This document shows positions 34,107-48,400 of a stretch of DNA of 64,000 nt, in pieces (the first letter of the stretch is position 1; each line of letters begins with the position of its first letter). A program made the position numbers and the translations under genes. Source of the DNA: Pholiota molesta (Eukaryota; Basidiomycota; Agaricomycetes; Agaricales; Strophariaceae); NCBI GenBank assembly GCA_014925825.1, contig JACGCK010000018.1:310001-374000 (forward strand). The letters are read 5' to 3'. The notes below the pieces were generated by a model. That model ran no database searches. It worked only from the letters and a program-made list of their open reading frames with translations, and had not been told where the DNA came from.

Positions 34107-37100
34107 ATGCCTGTGGACACTACGAGAGTTATATCGCCACGTAGGACTCAGAAGAAGCTTACAGAGGAAGAATTGAAGGACATTGATCGAAAACGACTTC
34201 TAGGTATGTGTTACGACTACTCAGGAAATGCGCATTTCACATGTTTGGAACTATAATAGGAGAGTTGTCGTGCGCTGAATGCCGCCGCCTGAAGCTTCGA
34301 TGCGACAAAAAATTACCGTGTGGATCATGTTTTCGGAGAGGATGCGAGAGTATATGTCCTCTCGGTGAGTAGACTACTCATACGCGTCGGTGAAATGTTC
34401 TCAAGACTCTACGTCTTCAGGAATCCTTGCGGCAGGACAAGGAACTAGGTACGCTACCATTCGTTTTCGGTGTGCATATGATTCAACTGTAGCAAAGGTT
34501 CATCTTAGCAGACACGGAACAGCTCCACGAGAAGATCTACGAGATGAGCAACCGTATTCGACAGCTTGAAGACGCTCTTGCAATCCTGCAATCCAGTATA
34601 ACAGACCAGCGACACCCTCTCCTATCTGACGATCTCTTAAAAGTCAAATTTGGATCTGAAGCAATCAACCCAAAGCACGACGAACTTGGTGACGTGGACA
34701 GCTCTATAAACAAGTCAATCGACTCCTTGGGTACGCTGAGCCTTGGAAGCTCCGGGAAAATGCAGTATTTTGGAGGTTCGGCAGGTTCAGAGGTGCGGAA
34801 ATTCTGTTCAGCGTGATTTGTTATTCGTTCGTTAACGCACTGCGAACCTACTTCATGAAGACGCTGATGATGGTAAGTCCTATCCACAAGGTCACATCGA
34901 GTATCGCTAATACCCTAGGGTCAGAGAGCAGACGAAGAAGCATATCATTCCTCAGACGATGAAAATCAGGAAAATGCACGGGCGCGTCCAGATGTGTTCA
35001 CTGAAGTCGAGAAACTGGCTAATCTGTTCCCATTTACTGCAAAAGGACGGCCAAACGTTCGAGCACTCGAACTTCTCGAGACGTTCTTACCACCCCAAGA
35101 AAAGGCTTTGGAGATTTGCGACTCTTTTATGAAGCATGCTTCATATTTTTTTCGCCCTATCAAGGCTGACGAATTACGCGACGTTCTTGTGCCTGCGATC
35201 TACAACATATCCACAACTCATGGAACGGCCACACCTGACGACAACATCCCCAAAGATAGCGTTTACAATACTCCTCCGCACGCTCTCGCCACCTTGTTCT
35301 TCATATTCGCCCTCGGATGCCTACTCGATCTCCAACTTGCACCCTTCAACTCGGAGGCAGAGAAATATTACGATCTTGGGCGTGCGGCTTTATCCCTCCG
35401 ACCAGTGTATGAGCCGAATATGTACTCCGTGAATGCTATGGGCTTGATGGCAACGTATCATAGTCTGGCTGGAAAGCGATATACAAGAGATAGTGCGGTA
35501 CGTCCAATCATGTTCTCATTGTCGCTTCATGCAGCCTTACGTCCTAGCAGTGGTGTATCATGAGTTTTGCGGCAAAACTCGCACAAAGTGTGCGTCGTTT
35601 TTCTTGTGTGTCTATATTGTTACCTAACTGATCGCATTGATAGATTGGACTGCGTGAGTCACCCAGCTAGACAATTTCAACGCATCAATTTCGTATTTAC
35701 GTGACGCAGACAGAGACAGTGCGCGATGGAACATGGATCCCAAGACGGTACAGAAGCGGCGGAACTTGTTCTGGGAAATATTCTCATCCGATGTCTCCCA
35801 TGTAAGTACGTCCCCCAAGCTCTTACTAAAAAGTCTCATAGCGTCCCCGTCTAGAGCTTGGCATTGGGTCGGCCTCCAGCCATTCATCTGTCCTACGTGG
35901 ATTGCGAATTTCCAACAGATGACGATGCATCCTTGAGTGAAGCTGCCGAACATCAGGTTGGATGTAAGTCGCTACTTGATCTTCCTAGTGATTTCGTATC
36001 GATGAAACTGTTTCGTTACCTAGTTTGGCGTATGAAACACCAGTTTGCAAAGGACATCTACAACTCTGTTGCCGATGCTACGCTCATCGCCAAATCCCCT
36101 ACCTACAGCACTATATTGGATTTAGACCGCAAAGTCAGGGAGATATCCTTCCCGTCGAACTTCAATCCTTACGTCACAAAAGACGCGGGCCCGGAAATCT
36201 TCCATTCAAGCTCTTTATCCATGAGGGATTTCTATGCTAGTCAGCATAGGACAGTCAGTTCAGTAATTGTCTTCGCAGTTCCTGCGATCACCGCTCAGAC
36301 TACGTTTCTTTTCTAGCAATGCTCTATCTTCATAGGAGCTTCTTCGCGCAGGCGATGCTCGATCATCCAACTAACCCTCTTTTGAGCCCTTTCGCCCCAT
36401 CTTTCTTGACAGCATACAGAAGTGGATCGGTCATAATCAAGGCATCCGCTCATCTTTTCGAACGCTGTGGCCCTATGGCAATGCGATTATGGTTCTTAAT
36501 GTATCATACATTTTCAGCGGCGGTATGATCGCTTCAGCTTTCTTACGTATGGAATGTTATTTACTGATTGGGTTTAGGTTATCGTGGGGACCGTCGTGAC
36601 GCGATCCCCAAACTCGAATATTGCGTCGATCGCGATGAGAGATTTTAACGTTGCGCTTACATTGTTTGAACAAACGGCGGTGCACTCCCCACGAGTCAAA
36701 CTCGCGTTGGTAAGTACACACCATACACCATCTCATCTGTGCGGCCGTGGCATCTGAGATTGCTTTCGTATAGGGAGTGCTTTTGAAATTGAAAGATAAA
36801 GCTACGACCATATACCAGCAGTTTTCTGGCAGTAACTTAGACGGTGAACCAGTGACACCTGCGGGCCTTATCGAAGATATAGAGGACGACCTTGCTATAT
36901 TCGGTGGTCAGATGAAAGTGCTAAATCGGAAGGGGAAAAGCCCGAGGCAACGACGTTCGTCTACTCCTGGATCTCCCGTCGGTTCCCCTGAGGCAACAAC
37001 AACGGCTTCTCCACAAATTAACTCGACTGTGCTAGGGTTTGGATTGCGTATACCTGACGTACATCCTTCTTTAATTCGTTATTTGAACCAGGATATAGTC

Positions 37101-37895
37101 AAGAAGACGATGGAACCTGTACCGAGCCTTGTACCACGTCCACAACGGATCACTATCCCAGATGCTCCGACTGTCCCCCCACAAGTACCATCTCAGAGAG
37201 GCGGTTCCGGGCTTACTGGTGTTTACGAGCAACAACAACCATGGAACGCCGGTGCTGATTCTACTACCATGCAGACTGAACCCCTCTCTGAGAACTTCTC
37301 CCCCGATTCTCCTCCCCGCGATTGGGCTTCATCTAGTCAACGTGATCGTCGAAGAGCGGGATACGAATACGCGCCTTACGCTAAACCTGGTGCTGGAGGA
37401 AGCGGCCCGAATCAAAATATGTCGAATGCACCTCCGATCCGTATGGCCACTGTCCTGGAAGTACCGCAAGGAACGATTCCTCCCATGTCTTCCTTGCCTA
37501 TGGGGTCGTTTTCTGCGATGACGCCTTTACAGGAGCTAGAGAATCCAGATCTATCCCAGACATACTTCCCCCTCAATGCTCACATATCGTCGTCAGACCC
37601 CGTCAACTTCTACGGCCAGTCGGCAGGGGGTTATGTGTCGAATCCTTTTACAGGGCCCACCAATGTTTACGATCCCACTCTGGGTATGGGGATGAACGTG
37701 GACCAGATGTTGGGTCGATCCCTAGCGATGGGAATTAACCTCAATGCTGGATTTAATTGGGCGGAAGTTGGGACTCACACTATGGATCCGACGGGCGCCG
37801 TTGAGATGGGCCTGTCGAGCGAGAGTGGGATGGATGCGAGCTGGATTTCGTTCATGAGAGATTGTGGGATTATGGACATGGGTAATGATAGTTGA
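34107..37895 (+). CDS. Zn2Cys6 fungal transcription factor with fungal-specific TF domain
   Basis: The binuclear zinc cluster lies at about residues 37-65: CAEC, RRLKLR, C, DKKLP, CGSC, eight residues, C. This gives the C-x2-C-x6-C-x5-C-x2-C-x8-C spacing. A short coiled coil (MSNRIRQLEDALAILQ) follows as the dimerisation element. A middle-homology/fungal_trans region spans about 34990-36720, with motifs such as FALGCLLDLQ, AKLAQSIGLHRDSARW, ALGRPPAIHLSYVDCEFP and MLYLHRSFFAQA. The last exon (36777-37895) is a Pro/Ser/Gly/Met-rich activation-type tail. Exons include 35551-35589, a 10-nt microexon 35644-35653 and then 35710 onward. ATG 34107 is chosen; an in-frame ATG at 34038 would add 23 residues. 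Such factors are nuclear regulators; the target is unknown. Confidence 0.85.
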
Positions 37896-38709
37896 TTGGA
37901 ATAACGTGTATGTATTATGGCGGGAATGTCTGACCTTTTACTAGATCTTACTTTGTTCGTTTCTCGGCATCTTGTTTTGCTTTCCCTTCCAAAAGGCCAT
38001 GCTTAGAATTTGTACTGCCCTTCTTTTTGTAATTTGTATGACGTTGTTGTCAATTTGTACTTACTAATCTACCCAGTCCAAACCCAGTTTCACGATTCTT
38101 ACAAATGACGCTCGAATGTCAATGAGATTGGTCACATTACGGTTGACTTATTTTGGTCGGAGGAATCTGGGTAAGAGTCTTGTTCGAATTTTATGATATG
38201 CCAATACAAGAGGTATCAGATTCACGTACCAGTTACTATTATATGACTCCCACCGCACCTGCGTCGGTTAGCCCACTAGATACATATGTACCAGAAACTA
38301 CATAATCCCTTTGGTATCGCTCGTGAATCGTGATATTTCAAAGCGTAATGGGCGCTTAGCGGTGCAATGGAAGTGCCAAGTTGGATTTGGTACAGGCGTG
38401 GGAAAAAGTTGAATATTCATCGCCCGCGTCGGCATCTCGGCCTTTGCACACGGGCGTCTAATAATACAAATTTTCAGCCGGTCCGACAATTTTCCCTTGA
38501 GATTGTCAATGACCATCACGAAATCCAAATTCTTTCTCACAAATCGCACCTAATCGCACGTCTTCTGCTTTCTAATCCAACATGGGTGGAACGTTGGAGA
38601 ACGTCCCCGGGAAATGCTATGTCCGGCCAGCAGTATTTATCATGCGTGTGGAAGGCATATTCGGTGACAAGACCAACTCCCTCCTCCGACCTTGACAGAT
38701 ATCAGTGAT

Positions 38710-39956
<1,247 letters not shown>

Positions 39957-40278
39957 AATACCGACCAACAATAGGGAACATTTAAAATGCTGTCGAAGTA
40001 TAGAATATATATTAGACTTGATATTCTTCGAAGAATATACTCTGAAAGGGAACACTTCGAAGCGAAAAAATCGGTGTTATCGCAGCCTGGAGCCTGACTA
40101 TCTGGATAATTTTGAACATGTAAACAAAAACAAGGGAGGATACTCCGTACTCTATAAATAATTAACAAGCAACTATTAGGAAATGATTAAAAGTTTTCGT
40201 ACACGAGAGAGAGCAAAAAATAAGTAAATGAGAGGACAAATTAGCACATTTAAGCTGGGGAATCTGATGACTGCCACC

Positions 40279-42595
40279 CTAAGCTGCTGCCTTGATTAAA
40301 TCCGAGGCTTTCTCTGCGACAAGATAGACGGGTCCCTCAGTATGGGAGCTAGGGATGAATGGCTGCATAGAAGACATCAGAATGGGCTCTAATAATCGTT
40401 TATAGACTTGAACTTACGAAGATTGAGGCGTCAACAATACGCACACCATTAGCGCCCTTGAGAGTCAAGTCGGGGTTAACGACACCAGCGGAAGACGAGG
40501 CAGAAGCCATCGCTGCGGTTCCGACGGGGTGGAAGATGGTCGTCGTCACATCGCGTACGTATGCGTCGATGGAGGGGTCGTCTATAGCGGCGACAAAGCT
40601 GTCTCCGGAAGGCCCGGTAACGTAGCCGGCCCATGCGGGTTCAGCGACGAGGCGCTTGACGGATTTCACGGTCTCGCGCATGGCGAAGACGTCGAAGTCC
40701 GTGGTCAGATATCTGGGATCGATGATAGGCTTGTCGAATGGGTTCGCCGACTTGATTTTGATAGTTCCCCCTAAAGTGAAATATGTTCATTTATCGTTCA
40801 AGAGAGACGAAAAAGAGTTTGCTTACTGGAAGTTGGGCTAATAAGGACGCTTACAAAGGTAACGAAGCTGCCAGTAGGCGGGCGAGTGAATCCGGGGCGG
40901 AACCAATAGTCCTAGATTGGAGTTAGCATTGCAAATCGAAGGATGAGCGAAATGGTATAATACCGAAGGAATGATCTCCCAATGAGGAGAAGTGGGACCA
41001 GCGGATGGATCGGCAACGCTTTGATAGATGGATGAATTGGCAGGAATTCTGGAAAATCCAAATTGGTTCACGACGTTGTTGGCGAAGACCCCAGTCTTAG
41101 TTTGAACGAATTGATTGATGGTGTTTTGGACTGTGACGTTGTTCCTAAGCATGTTATCCAGGGTGTCATTGGCGTTTACGCTGAAAATGTTTGGGAGGAA
41201 AGTGTGGTCGCTCAGATTCTCGCCGACATTGGGGTTGTTGATAATGCTCTTAATGCCCAACGAGTTAAGGTAGTTCTTGTCGCCGATTCCTGAGAGTTGG
41301 AGAATTTGTGGAGTGCCGACGGCGCCTGCAGACAAGATAACTTCCTTGCGTGCGGTGACGCTTCCCAAACGTCCTGATTACACGTTTGAGTGTTTAAACT
41401 ATAGGACAACGGTTCTGCGTAAGCTTACCTCCCGGAACATTAGATGTTCCTGGCGAACTGGAGAATTGCACCCCGAGGAAGGTAGGTTTTCCTTGAGAAG
41501 TTGCTGTCTGAACCAATTTCGTGACGATAGTGTTGATGACCACGGTGAGGTTTGGACGACGGTTTGACTGAGCAAGATAGCTCGTGGAAGAACTACTTCG
41601 TACACCTCCTCCTGTAGATGATTGGAGCCAACCCATACCAAGAAGAGAGCGATCGCCTCCCGCCATGTCCTGGTTGAAAGGCCATTCCGCAGACTGCTCC
41701 GTGGTCGCGATGACACGTGGATCCATCGAGAGGTTGAATCCCGGGAGACTGATTTCTGTCACTCCAGTCGTGCTATGTAACGAAGCGATGATCTGGTCGG
41801 ATGTGTCGTGGCCATCGAGAGGTGGGACAAGCTTCTCATGCTATGGAAGGATAATATCTGATCAATGACAGCGAGAGGAAAAGTAGGATCGAATTACGCA
41901 CCACTGTCCTATATTTCTTGATGTTATCCCATTCCCAGCTCGTATCGCCAGTGAGCCTCGCATATCGAGTCCAATCTTCATTGCTTCCGTATTGATGGAA
42001 GGAGTAATCTAAAATAGCAAATTGATTAGGCGCCCCGACTAGACCACAAGGGCATAATTATGCTTACTAATAGTGGTACATCCTCCCAAAACGTATCCAC
42101 GAGGGTAAGCGAAGGTTTTCCCGTCCATGCCTACTTGGGGAACGAGGGTATAGTTCCAGTCCAAGCTGGTGCCTTTGTAGCCTGAGGTCAGCGGATTCAA
42201 TCGTCAAGAAACCGTAAGAATTTTACCGGAGTCAAAGTCGGTCCCAAGAAAGGCGCTTGCGTCGTAACTAAACCCTCATCGCTGAAAGTTCATATACATT
42301 AATATGGAAGACGAATGTACAATTAAAAAGCTCGCCTTATACCGGCCTCTATGACCAAGACGGAGACGTTAGGGTTTTCAGAAAGACGATTGGCAACGAC
42401 CAAGCCAGCATTTCCGGCTGTTGGGGATGAATCAGAAAGGCAAAGATAAAGATAACACGGTAATAGACTCACCTCCAATGATAACGTAGTCGTATGTAAA
42501 GGTCTTGAGTTGGGTCCATTGATTGAGTGTAACGGCCCCAGTGCGCACAGCGAGGATCGAAGCAAGGACAAAAGCAGTGAAGGTAGGAGACGCAT
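40279..42595 (-). CDS. secreted GMC oxidoreductase, aryl-alcohol-oxidase-like
   Basis: FAD-dependent GMC family, which oxidises alcohols and makes H2O2. After a hydrophobic leader comes the FAD-binding start FTYDYVIIGG-AGNAG (split by an intron), then VSVLVIEAG, DWNYTLVPQ and PRGYVLGG. Next are SAGAVGTPQILQLSGIG, HPVGTAAM (first catalytic His) and RIVDASIF-PFIPSSHTEGP (second His), ending at TAG 40279-40281. At least eight introns are visible. The one at 42282-42335 has a GC donor (AAG-GCGAGC). The ATG at 42595 is one base out of frame with the leader (MRLLP, then FTAFVLASILAV), so the start is broken or mis-assembled near 42580. The leader implies secretion. It may act in lignin-related peroxide supply (inferred from the family). 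Confidence 0.85.
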
Positions 42596-45450
42596 GTTGT
42601 TCGTTTTTGAGCGCGCTAATTTTCTGTCAGTTTTCGTCCACCTTATATACCTCTGGCGTTGACTGCACTCCCTCGGGTATGAATGGAAAGCGCTATCAAC
42701 ATTCGATAGACAGTAAGGATATCCGAGCGTTCATGGAAATCTTCGTACCCGAACCCCTCTCCCCGAATAAAAATAGGTCCCGATGTTTAAGATATTCTGA
42801 CACTCAAGTACGGATATGGTGAAAATAGCGTAGTGGATGCCGATAGCGCTGCTTCGGTTAGCCGGAGTGATGGAGATGCATAGGTTGACAATGTTTGATC
42901 GGGCGAGTTCCTTTGATACCTGAAGCATTTAATAAATTAGCAAAAAGGTCACAACAGAAGAAATAGCACACAGTTTTCAGCATGGAGAATTTGCAGTACC
43001 AAGTGTTATATAATTGATTTGCTATTGTAGTGGAGTAAGCGCTGGTCTATGGGCGCTTATGAAACGACGTACTTCTTTTTTGTGCCTGATATAACTCCGA
43101 GCAAATATCTGGGTACAATTCCGCAAGGCACCGGCTCTCAAAGGCAAAGAGACGACAAGAGCGAAGTAGAATGAAATGCAAAAGGAGATACCCACGTTCC
43201 GCGCGGCCGCTATGTAGTCCGTCGGTGAAGTTAAGTTTAAACCGCTCAACCTGCTGTCGCCAATTCTAACGTCCTGATGATCCTGGTTTATATTAAGGCA
43301 CTCCATCATGAGTTCAGATGTTCGGAATTGATTCAAATTACCTTGTGCTGCCACCGCAATGATGACGCAGATAGTTACGGAATGACTTACTCGGCATTTG
43401 GCCATTATCTGCTGTTCCTACATAACTTTGCATAGCGTTGGATATTGTCTTGTAAACAGTAAAGAGGAGAGAGTTGGAGGTACACTTAGACGCGGTCTTG
43501 TGTGCAGACTCTTCCCTCACTCAGCCCACTTCCCACTCACAAGTGCTGTGCACACCGACATATCACTGGATGAATCATGATCATTCCCGACGTTCAAATC
43601 GGATCGGCATCCTCGCTAATTCAGCTGTGCAATTGATTGTTTTGAAACCTTACCCACCCACGTCTTGACATGCTCACTGACATATCTAGCTGGCTGCGGT
43701 ACTCTCTTTTGTCCTGAGTTAATCTAGCTAGAGCTAGATGGCTCCTTGGAGGAGCACTCGATCCAGGCCTTCTTGTAGCGTTCGTTTTAAATTTATACTG
43801 ACGTGTACTGCGAAGGATGATTTCATTTCAAATGCAAATCATAGCGGGATTTGGCTTCTCGTAGTAATTTTACAGGGGTGCTATCGGGTTGTATCTTGCA
43901 AAGCCATTATCTCAAACACACGAGGCTATTTCAACGCAGGCATTTCGCGGCCTCTATGTATGTTTTTTTTCTCACTATCTGGACGCTTTAAACTCGTTCC
44001 CACTACGCTAAGCGCTGTTAAATACTTAACAACCATTACCCGGATATTTTTCAAGTTATTGTATAGAATACCAAATATGCACACATGCTATAATTGCCTT
44101 CATGTTTATGATTGTCACTTATGTGCAGGGGAAGCGCTCAGGGGAAGTAAGCTTGACAGCGAACTCCGGTCAAAGCACGGGTCAGTTTCTCGTTTATGCG
44201 TCATCAACAACATCCCATGGTATCCACGGAAGTCCCGCCCAATTCATCGTCGGGAAGTCAATTTTCTCCGGACTCCAGAATTTGTCTAGAAGCTTAGGGC
44301 TGGACACTGCTGGACACCAGCGCAACTTTCTAGTTGCTCATAAGGCTACTGCGGCTTGGGTGCGGCAGGTAACAACTGCATAACAGCCTTGTCGACCTTG
44401 CATCCGGAAATTTCAATATAAGAAATGAAAACTCACCAATCTGACATGTAGGCTACGATAAGCACCCCAAATACAACTTATAAATATAATCTTGTGACGT
44501 TCGGCGGGCTGTGGGCTGAGTACAATCTGAGCATTGATTGTTCCACTCACATTCTTATAAACTCCATCAGCTCCGACTCATTGTACAGTAAGCGTTGGAT
44601 AAACACTCTACCAAACGAAGCGCTGAAGATAGACTGAAGTCTGGACAAGGTTCCGATATTCCAACATGCCGGTGAACCATAAAAATTGCGCTTTCAGTAC
44701 GTAGGTTCGTACTCATGCGATTCATTTAGAATGGCTTCTAGCCTACGTAGAACTATTTGAAAACCATTATAGACACTTTGAATGTCCTTGTAAAGTAGCC
44801 ACGATTATTACATACATTCTAAGGCTCCAGAATTATCTTGTGCCAGACACCTACCCCCTTTATGGCCCAACGAGGAAAGCAGACCAAAGTGCGTTCATAT
44901 GCCAAATTCAATCAGTCCTTTTCCCTATTGTACAAAATGAATGTATTTTATCTTCCTGCTTTGTCAGTCGTTGCAGCTCCCTGTTTAATGCAAGTTTTGA
45001 TATTATAGCTCGTGCCGCCTGAATCGTATGTAATGTTGTCCAGAGAATCACCAAGGATTATATAACTATAAGCAGAAAAAGTAATGAAATTCATTCCCAA
45101 GACTTTTCATGCTTCCAAGCGCTTGTAGTGTTCAAATTCCTCACGTTGGATTCTAGCTCAACGACGCCTTGTAATGAATAGGTAAATTCTAATGGATTCT
45201 ATCGTGAAATTATATTGCAAACACCGGAATTATTCTGAGCATTCCAAGCAGCGCTTTCTTCCGATGCTGTTACAACACTTGTGTGACCATTGTATGGAAT
45301 TCTGGTCGTACTTATGTGATTCCTTGACCAATCCTTGACCTAGTGTCGAGAGCGACGCAGTAAATCGTGGGAACGATGGCTGTGCCGCTTCGTCACCGCC
45401 ACGAACGACGAGCGCAGCAGACGTCACATAACCACCAACCACCAACTGCC
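42596..45450. other. 2.8 kb without supported genes
   Basis: A 127-codon minus frame at 43022-43405 and a 183-codon plus frame at 43738-44289 lack motifs, and I found no consistent exon chain. The last 100 bp before 45451 are the 5' region of the VPS10 gene; part of it is duplicated in inverted form at 53915-54090. Confidence 0.4.
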
Positions 45451-48400
45451 ATGCCACGACGACGATGGGGGTTGTCGGCGCTTTGCGCCGGTCTCTTCCT
45501 GTCTCTATCCGTACTGCTCGTCGCAGCTCAGGAGAAGCCTGAGCACGCCGTCAGCAGCTTCAATTATCTTCCCGCGCGGCTATTCTTCCTCGATGATACG
45601 ACGGTGCGCTGCACCATGTATTCGCGATGGCGCCAGCTGACTGTGTGCTTGTTAGTCTGTAATCTACCATGATTCCATGGAGGGCAATCTGTATGTCTCG
45701 CTCGACGAGGGCAAGACGTTCAACCTCGCCGATGGCATTCCAAAAGGCGAGGTGCTCATGGTATTCGAGCACCCTTCGAATAATCGATACGTAAGTAGCA
45801 GTATCTATTCTTCGCACCTTCCAAGCTTATAGCTGCGCAGGCGTTTGCGCTTACCGACGGTAAAACACACTATCGAACGGAGGACCGAGGCAAAACATGG
45901 CGGCCTTTCGATGTGCCACTACCACCAGCTGCCATCGCCCGCCCTCTATCTTTCCACGTCGACCCCGCAAAGTGGGGCTATATCCTGTATCAAGGTACCT
46001 CCTGCGAGCGCAACGGCTACGGCGCAGTCTGCCGCGACCAAGTACGTGTCCATTTGCCTTGTCACGCACCCGCGCTGAAGGTGCTGCGCAGACATTCTAC
46101 ACCAAGGAAGCCTTCAGCGACAACGTGGAGCGTCTCCTCATAGATACGACTCGGTGCCAGTTCGCGCACAGCACGAATGACTTCAAGCACGAAGCGCACG
46201 AAGATCTCATCTACTGCGTCGCCTACGACGGCACCAGCGCCAACGGCGCCCACAACCTCATGAACAGCCGCCTCTACTCCAGCACCGACTTCTTCAAGAC
46301 GGACAAGAAGGTGGAGGACCTCGGCATCGGTAAGAACGCGCGCGGCGTCGTCGCGTTCGCCATCGTCTCCAAATTCGCCGTCGTCGCGCTGAAGGACGTC
46401 TCGCGCAGCGACGGCGAGATGCTGCTGTACGTGACGGTGGACACCAAGACGTGGGCGAAGGCGCGCTTCCCGCACGCGACCTCGGCGCAGCTGCGCGAGA
46501 ACGCGTACACGATGCTCGAGTCGACGACGCACTCGCTCGCCGTGGACGTCGTGCTGCAGAACAAGAGCCCGATCGGCACGCTGTTCGTCAGCAACTCCAA
46601 CGGCACGTTCTTCGTCGAGAGCCTCAAAGACACGAACCGGAACGACTTTGGGTACGTCGACTACGAGCGGATATACGGCGTCGACGGTGTCGGGCTCGCG
46701 AATGTTGTCGCCAACGCGCAGGATGTGGAGACGCGCGGGGCGAAGAAACGGGTCAAGACACTGATCACGTTCAACGACGGGAGCACCTGGGCGCCGCTCA
46801 AGGGCCCGGCGCAGGACGTCGACGGGAAGGACATCGACTGCGACACCGCCGATCTCGACAAATGCGCGCTGCACCTGCACTCCGTCACGACCCCGCACAA
46901 CTTTGGCCGCATCTTCTCATCGCCCGCGCCGGGCTTCGTGATGGGCGTGGGCAGCGTCGGCGAGCACCTGCAGCCGTACAGGGACAGCGACACGTTCCTG
47001 AGCACGGATGCGGGGCTGACGTGGCGCATGGTCGCGCGGGGGGCGCACAAGTATGAGTTTGGAGACCAGGGCAGCATCCTCGTGGCGATCGACGACGAGC
47101 AGTTGACGGACAGCGTCAAGTATTCGCTGGATCTTGGGAAAACTTGGTGCGCGTCCTAAGCACCTTGCGTCTATTCAAAATACTGACGCTATAGACGTGG
47201 TACAGGCAAACATATAATTTCGGCGTCAAGCTTGCCGCCCGCGGCCTCGTTACGCTGCCGGATTCTACGTCCCAGAAGTTCCTTTTGCTCGGCCAAGTCG
47301 CGAAACAAGATCAGCGGCAGGACGTGGGCAAAGTGGTGGTCGTGCATTTGGACTTCGCGAAGACGCGCGGGAGGCAGTGCGGGGAGTCGGATTTCGAGAA
47401 GTGGTATGCGCGACCGCATGATTCGGAATGTTTGATTGGACACAAGGTGCGTGCAACATGCTGATTTTTTCTTACTTGCGGCCGGCGGAGCTGATGCATT
47501 TGCGCCTGCTAGCAATGGTACAAGCGCATAAAACCGGACGCGGAATGCTACGTCGGCCAGAAGTACAAGGATCCCGTGGGCCACGAGGAGAATTGCAAAT
47601 GCACGGATGCGGACTATGAATGGTGCGTCGATCCCAGCCCCTTCTGGCGGCACTGCTGAGTGGAGTTGGTATCTGTAGCGACTTTGGCTTCGTGCGCGTT
47701 GGCGACAAGTGCGATTTGGTGGGCCTCGAGCCGGTGCCGCCCGGAGTGTGCAGGGAAGCCAAGGCAGACGCGACGTATCAGGGGTCCTCGGGGTATAGGA
47801 AGATATCGGGCGATACCTGTGTCGGCGGGGTCGAGAAGGACAAGCCCGTGCAGAGGAAGTGTGCGCAAGGTGAGTGGACTGGTCTGCGTTGCTGTGCTGG
47901 GTGCTGACTCTGTATGCGACGGAAGCCCAACCACCGCCTGGGGAGATCGCACATGTGCAGGTTCGTTTTTTCCTCCTAGGGTGGGGTGTGCGTGCAAGTT
48001 GTTGACTTTTAAATCGAATAGTATAATTTCCCTGCTGCTATTGTGCAGTATGCGTACTTCAAGGATTCCTCGGTGTGCCCTTTTCTCCACTCCAAGTAGG
48101 TTTTTAACTCACTTTCTCTTTCAGACCATTCTTGTTCGACTAGCCGACCATACAATATGGCAATCAAACAACGAAGGATACCACTGGCAGGAAGCGGTTC
48201 CGGGCAAGAAATTCCTCGTCTTCTATCACCACAAATACTCCAACGACCGCGCCTACCTCATCACCGCCACCGAAGAATTCTACTACACGACGAACACGGG
48301 CGTGGACTGGCACAAGGGCCGCGCGGAAACGCCGCCCAACAGCTTCGGCGCGCAGGTGCTCCAGTTCCACCCGAACACGGAGTACCTCATCTGGGTCGGG

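Noticed and set aside
33695..34120. 141-codon minus ORF between coiled-coil and TF genes
   Set aside because: Lies opposite the promoter and start of the transcription factor, has no domain and no plausible partner exon.
40019..40040. Perfect palindrome ATATTCTTCGAAGAATAT, resembling a heat-shock element
   Set aside because: It lies between two convergent 3' ends, so a promoter role is unlikely. A single short palindrome is weak evidence.
46062..46898. 278-codon minus ORF
   Set aside because: Antisense shadow of the GC-rich first Vps10 domain, rich in Arg/Val/Ala as expected from the opposite strand.
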